Shown: one piece after another, positions 45,276 through 48,709 of the stretch
How positions within the stretch are numbered: position 1 is the first letter of the stretch
Layout of the letters: the number at the start of each line of letters is the position of its first letter
Assembly (NCBI GenBank): GCA_002842045.1
Contig: PHBX01000024.1
Location: 1 to 48,709, forward strand
DNA: 48,709 nt
Reading direction: 5' to 3'
Source of the DNA: Chloroflexi bacterium HGW-Chloroflexi-3
GTDB lineage: Bacteria > Chloroflexota > Anaerolineae > Anaerolineales > Anaerolineaceae
Position numbers and translations under genes: made by a program
The notes under the pieces: generated by a model
The model's input: the letters and a program-made list of their open reading frames with translations, nothing else
Databases searched by the model: none
Told to the model about the DNA's origin: nothing

Positions 45276-46562
45276 ATGGATCGTTTGATAAGGATTAGCA
45301 TGCCGGGGTTGTTGTTGGCTACACTTCTCAGCTTTACTGCAACTTACCCTGTTGTCGCCACTAATGCTCCAGATCATGAACCTGGCCAGTTGGTTGTCAA
45401 GCTGGAGCGATCATCCTGGAATGAAATTGAGGTAATCAACCAGGCTTATGGAACAAGCACCCTCTTGTCCCTCTACAATCGTCAAGATACTTTCCTTTTG
45501 CAGGCGCCGCATGAAACCAGTGCGGAGCAACTTGTAGAGGTAATGGCTCTAGACCCACGTCTTGAATACGTTGAGTTGAACTACTTCACCGAAGACCCTG
45601 AAACGGGTAGCACAGACCGCATTTATGGTTGGGGTGGTTACGAGTCAGAACCTTATCAGGGCCAGGATGCCACCACGGAGATGGATTTGGAGAACGCCCA
45701 CAGCTACAGCCGTGGCGCTGGCACAATTGTCGCCATATTGGATAGCGGTGTGCAACTCGATCATCCTTCATTGGCCAATAGCCTGTATATCCTGGGTTTC
45801 GATTTCGTGGATAACGATCCGTTCCCCGCCGAGGAAGCCAACGGTCAAGATGAGGATGGAGATGGCCGGGTCGATGAGGGTTATGGGCATGGCACCCATG
45901 TAGCCGGGATCATTCACCTGGTCGCGCCGGAAGCGTCACTGATGCCGCTGCGGGTGCTCAATTCTGATGGCCATGGCAATGTTTTTAAAACAGCCAATGC
46001 CATTTTGTTTGCTGCTTACAACGGCGCTGATGTGATTAACCTCAGCCTGGGCACCCCCCATCCTTCTGCACTTCTAGGAGAGGTTGTCAGGGAAGCGGCC
46101 GGGATGGGGGTGATGGTCGTGGCCGCAGCTGGCAATCTGAATATTGACATAAAACAATATCCAGCGGGGGAAGTCTGTGCTATCGCAGTCACTTCTGTGG
46201 ACTTCCGGGGGAAGAAATCATCTTTTGCTAATTATGGCGATTGGATTGGCCTGGCCGCGCCCGGAGAGAACATCTACAGCACTTTCCCAATTAGTGGATA
46301 CGCCTGGTGGAGCGGTACCTCAATGTCCACCCCATTTGTGTCCGGGCAGGCTGCGCTGCTGCGCAGCGTCGACCCTCAGTTGACACTGGACGAGTTGGGG
46401 CTATTCATAGGTGCAACCGCCAAACCTCTCAATCGGATCAACCCGGCTTATCGAGGTTTGCTAGGACAGGGAGAGATTGATATCCTTGCAAGCCTGCAAG
46501 AGCTGGCAGCCGGCGCCTTGCCTCCACCTGAACGGAATGTGCTTGCTGATTGCAACCCTTAG
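45276..46562 (+). CDS. Secreted S8 peptidase (subtilase)
   Basis: A 428-residue subtilase with a signal peptide (about residues 1-29), a pro-region with an inhibitor-like pattern (QLVVKLERSSW to YVELNYF), and catalytic residues Asp156 (ILDSGVQLDHP), His205 (YGHGTHVAGI) and Ser349 (SGTSMSTP). It ends after the catalytic domain, without extra domains. GGAGAAGGA lies 6 bp before the ATG, a strong site. It lies 100 bp after the CHAT gene on the same strand. A GTATAAT-like sequence at 45178-45183 gives a weak local promoter. Confidence 0.9.
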   Translation: MDRLIRISMPGLLLATLLSFTATYPVVATNAPDHEPGQLVVKLERSSWNEIEVINQAYGTSTLLSLYNRQDTFLLQAPHETSAEQLVEVMALDPRLEYVELNYFTEDPETGSTDRIYGWGGYESEPYQGQDATTEMDLENAHSYSRGAGTIVAILDSGVQLDHPSLANSLYILGFDFVDNDPFPAEEANGQDEDGDGRVDEGYGHGTHVAGIIHLVAPEASLMPLRVLNSDGHGNVFKTANAILFAAYNGADVINLSLGTPHPSALLGEVVREAAGMGVMVVAAAGNLNIDIKQYPAGEVCAIAVTSVDFRGKKSSFANYGDWIGLAAPGENIYSTFPISGYAWWSGTSMSTPFVSGQAALLRSVDPQLTLDELGLFIGATAKPLNRINPAYRGLLGQGEIDILASLQELAAGALPPPERNVLADCNP

Positions 46563-46825
46563 GCGCTGATCCCAAAATGGCACGTAATCCTTGAGTTAAT
46601 TGTGAGATAGTAAATTCTCGAGGTGTAGGGGGCAAAGCAATAATGGCTTAAATGTTTGCTGGCAAGCGTGGTTTGTCCAAATTGATACCCGTACGGTTTA
46701 CAAAAACAGTGCTTTTGACCATAATTACATAATCCCACTTTTCACCCCAAAGAATACCCGGCGATCTCTGCACCTCAGCAGGAAAATCTGTGTAAACCTC
46801 TCAAATCTGAATTCGGAACAACATC
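46563..46825. other. Gap between S8 peptidase and REP transposase
   Basis: About 260 bp. A minus-strand translation near 46570-46640 (PPTPREFTISQLTQGLRAIL) faintly recalls the start of exonuclease VII large subunit, but it is too short to call. No other feature is apparent. Confidence 0.35.
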
Positions 46826-47461
46826 ATGCCTTACAACCCAGCCATTCACAATCGCCACTCCATCCGCCTGCCTGGTTATGATTACTCCCAACCGGGAGCT
46901 TACTTCCTGACGATCAACAGTCATAAAAAGGAACACCTGTTTGGGAGAGTTGTCGATGGGGTGGTGCAGCTGTCACCTGTTGGGGAGATCGCCCAGGAGC
47001 AGTGGCAAAACATTCCCACGCACTTCTCGAATGTCCTCCTAGACGAGTTCGTGATCATGCCCAACCATATGCATGGGATCCTGGTGATCACGGAGGGGGA
47101 GGTCTGCACGGGTAAGGGTAAAGCATTTGATGTTTTGTTTAATCGGAAAAATTCCAAATCGCAAAATTATTCTACTGATCAAAATTTCCAAAATATTGAA
47201 TCAAATGCTTTACCCATACAGCCTGGCAGGGAGTCCGGATCGAACGCTTTACCACACCAGCTGGGTAGCCAGCCCGGGTCGATCCCGGCGGTCGTCCAGA
47301 ACTTCAAATCGATCACCTCCCGAAAGATCAACAAGCTACTGGGTACTCCTGGTTCTACCATCTGGCACCGCAATTACTACGAGCATATCATCCGCGATGA
47401 GGAGGATTATGCCCGGATCGTTACGTACATACGGGAGAATCCACAAAAATGGGAGCAGTAG
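46826..47461 (+). CDS. REP-associated tyrosine transposase (RAYT, Y1_Tnp)
   Basis: A 211-residue HUH-type transposase of the IS200/REP-associated group. It opens with HNRHSIRLPGYDYSQPGAYF, contains the HUH motif in MPNHMHGIL, and closes with IWHRNYYEHIIRDEEDYARI carrying the candidate catalytic tyrosines. The central part (about residues 100-155) is a low-complexity linker whose DNA contains palindromes of the REP type. These enzymes recognise and move or multiply REP hairpins. No ribosome site is visible. A REP palindrome follows the stop codon. Confidence 0.88.
   Translation: MPYNPAIHNRHSIRLPGYDYSQPGAYFLTINSHKKEHLFGRVVDGVVQLSPVGEIAQEQWQNIPTHFSNVLLDEFVIMPNHMHGILVITEGEVCTGKGKAFDVLFNRKNSKSQNYSTDQNFQNIESNALPIQPGRESGSNALPHQLGSQPGSIPAVVQNFKSITSRKINKLLGTPGSTIWHRNYYEHIIRDEEDYARIVTYIRENPQKWEQ
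47116..47215. repeat. REP-like inverted repeat inside the RAYT coding region
   Basis: GGGTAAAGCATTTGA (47116-47130) and its perfect reverse complement TCAAATGCTTTACCC (47201-47215) bracket 70 bases, within the transposase frame. The repeat arms are nearly identical to the copy at 47471-47522. Confidence 0.8.
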
Positions 47462-47470
47462 GGAAGGTAA

Positions 47471-47522
47471 GGGTAAAGCAGTTGAATAATTGTGCTTAAG
47501 CAAAATATCAAATGCTTTACCC
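47471..47522. repeat. REP-like palindrome downstream of RAYT
   Basis: GGGTAAAGCAGTTGA (47471-47485) pairs with TCAAATGCTTTACCC (47508-47522) with one mismatch, around a 22-base spacer. It has the same arms as the internal repeat and sits just after the RAYT stop at 47461. Confidence 0.8.
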
Positions 47523-47638
47523 GTACGGCTGGCAGCAAAAAATGGAACTCAAACTGGACATTTGTCGTCATCATTAAACATTGGTGCGAGAATTGCACCG
47601 TTTAAATTTTACTGCTACACTGGTTTACGGAGAGAGTC

Positions 47639-47862
47639 ATGCAACATGGTGCTACAATCTCTGCGCGACGGGCGCAGGCTAATGTGAATACAGGACGCAT
47701 ACTGGGCGGCATTCTGCTGGTGCTGGCCCTGCTGCTATCCATGGCGGCGGTGGCGGGCTCGGCGCTGTATGTACGCCAGGCGCAGATGGTGCTGCCGGGT
47801 GTGTGGGGGGTCCGGTTGATCTGAGCAACCTGCCGTTGGCGGACGCTGCCATCCTTATAAGC
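47639..47862 (+). pseudogene. VanW/YoaR-like membrane protein, N-terminal fragment
   Basis: Plus-strand translation reads an N-terminal tail, a membrane anchor (GGILLVLALLLSMAAVAGSA) and LPGVWGG, then after a frameshift near 47810 VDLSNLPLADAAIL. That order matches the start of VanW/YoaR proteins, where VGGVDLSGLTLEEA follows the anchor. The family match is lost near 47860. It is a broken N-terminal piece. Confidence 0.5.
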
Positions 47863-47946
47863 AGCAATGATGATCTTGCCCTCCCTCTGCCTGGCGATAA
47901 TGCGGTTCACTTTTTCGCGCAGGTATTTGTCCTCATAAATATTCAT
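47852..47946 (-). pseudogene. Fragment with a strong ribosome site, unassigned
   Basis: AAAGGAGGAGCACATG precedes a frame of about 32 codons (MNIYEDKYLREKVNR) on the minus strand, cut near 47852 where VanW-like sequence begins on the other strand. It is charged and helical. I do not recognise it. The strong site implies it was once a real gene start. Confidence 0.4.
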
Positions 47947-48350
47947 GTGCTCCTCCTTTGGTTTATTGGCTTCACTCCCAAATCTGCCAATACTCTCAAA
48001 CTATCCAATTTGGAGGTCGGTTCCACGATCCTGGCTATGCATAGCGCTTCGAATACCTCATCATCCAGTCGACCAAATCCTAAACGCTGGTATTGTTCCC
48101 GTAAACTATTCCATAATAAATCGGAAAAAGACCGTTTGATACCCATGTGCAGTGTTGGTTGTACCTCTGGAAACAGCGCCAATTGGTTTGCCTGTAACCG
48201 CATTCGTGCAATATCCAGCAAAATATTCAGTTCGGCTTCGGTATGCGCACTACCAATATGGATGATTTTAACAATCTTTCCCTTTTGCTTATATGCAATC
48301 TGAACAGCAGTTGCTCCGCTCGTCGTTGTTACTTTCCGAATAAACGCCAT
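47943..48350 (-). pseudogene. IS1634-family transposase, N-terminal fragment
   Basis: Starts MAFIRKVTTTSGATAVQIAY and continues KIIHIGSAHTEAEL, the typical beginning of IS1634-type DDE transposases of about 450-550 residues. Only 135 codons remain; the frame then stops. No catalytic DDE residues lie in the retained part, so it cannot move itself. Confidence 0.75.
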
Positions 48351-48449
48351 GAATCTAATTTTATCCCATTCCCTGGTCCCCTAGTGTCCCCATTATTCAA
48401 TTTTTACACTCAAAAACCCTACTTTTTCCCTATATTGATAAACTCAGGA

Positions 48450-48612
48450 GAAATGGGTGTTTTTGGTTTAAACATGCGTTGATTCCTTGAACTATGAGAT
48501 TGTGAAGAGATTTGTGTTGATTACAAAGTGGTTCTCTTCTAGAGATAAATCAAGAGTATCATTCCCTTGACTCCATAGCAATGTATCAATATTGGTAGCA
48601 ATATTGGTAGGT
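48450..48612. repeat. Flank repeat B (partner of 24968-25120)
   Basis: Aligns with 24968-25120 from GAAATGG through GGTTTAAACATGCGTTGATTC to TTGGTAGGT, with substitutions and a 12-base tandem duplication (ATATTGGTAGCA) near the end. The tRNA-like 3' half present before copy A is absent here, replaced by IS debris. Confidence 0.8.
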
Positions 48613-48623
48613 GTTAGGAAAAC

Positions 48624-48659
48624 TTCAAAAGTGAACTCAACGCAAATTCAAAAGTGAAC
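48624..48659. repeat. Direct repeats, possible IS21-like end
   Basis: TTCAAAAGTGAAC occurs twice, at 48624-48636 and 48647-48659, spaced 23 bp. Short direct repeats of this kind are typical of the ends of IS21-family elements. The window ends 50 bp later, so no transposase can be seen. Confidence 0.4.
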
Positions 48660-48709
48660 TGCTTTCGGCAAATAAGAAATGGGCAGATGGGTTGAGTAAA
48701 CGAGTTTAC

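Noticed and set aside
46570..46640. Start of exonuclease VII large subunit (xseA)
   Set aside because: The similarity covers about 20 residues only and cannot be told from chance.
47803..48303. Plus-strand 166-codon frame
   Set aside because: Only its first 20 codons match a VanW-like protein; the rest runs antisense to the IS1634 transposase fragment.
1..48709. CRISPR array, rRNA operon or complete canonical tRNA gene
   Set aside because: I found no regularly spaced repeats with unique spacers, no rRNA signature and no tRNA with both halves intact.

Overview
The window looks like a piece of a Chloroflexota (probably Anaerolineae) chromosome, perhaps from a metagenome-assembled genome. The pointers are a fused transaldolase/glucose-6-phosphate isomerase, the sugar and glycogen enzyme repertoire, MalT-like, CHAT/TPR and S8 peptidase genes, and REP-type transposase debris. 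This is an inference from gene content, since no rRNA or ribosomal protein gene is present.

Positions 1-24,700 are a compact, moderately AT-rich central-carbon region. The plus-strand block (166-14,160) carries glucokinase, an internally deleted transketolase, a TauE-type exporter, transaldolase-PGI, a HAD phosphatase, an SDR, an FG-GAP lipoprotein, rpiA, rpe, gnd, two membrane proteins and a glgC broken by one amber codon. The minus-strand block (14,416-23,456) carries a secreted protein, small cysteine-containing proteins, a GH133 glycogen debranching enzyme, NAD(P)HX epimerase, an SDR, a class I fructose-bisphosphate aldolase and a large MGH1/GH63-type glucosidase. Together these cover hexose phosphorylation, the pentose phosphate pathway and glycogen turnover. 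Thioredoxin (23,746) is followed by a peroxiredoxin-like gene whose redox motif has an in-frame TGA, so it is a candidate selenoprotein.

Positions 24,770-48,709 are a mosaic accretion region bounded by repeats. Two copies of a 144-nt RNA-gene-like repeat (24,807 and 36,683) end in a tRNA-fMet-like 3' half. Each has a sigma70-type promoter at exactly the same offset, and one has an intrinsic terminator. A 150-bp flank repeat occurs at 24,968 and again at 48,450. Inside lie (a) a MalT-like regulator fragment; (b) an AT-rich, Firmicutes-like sugar-use cluster at 25.9-36.0 kb (AraC regulator, binding protein, two permeases, GH3, esterase, guanine deaminase, Gfo/Idh/MocA dehydrogenase); (c) guaA and possible integrase remnants; (d) a more GC-rich block at 37.1-46.6 kb with a PKD-type S8 peptidase facing an operon of ECF-like sigma factor, putative partner protein, TPR-CHAT protease and a second S8 peptidase; and (e) a REP-associated transposase with its palindromes plus IS and gene fragments.

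The best candidates for undescribed biology are the tRNA-like RNA pair, the sigma/CHAT/subtilase cassette and the candidate selenoprotein. Several broken genes (tkt, glgC, guaA, the MalT-like gene) could be real decay or assembly error. All folding, homology and promoter statements come from reading by eye; no search was run.
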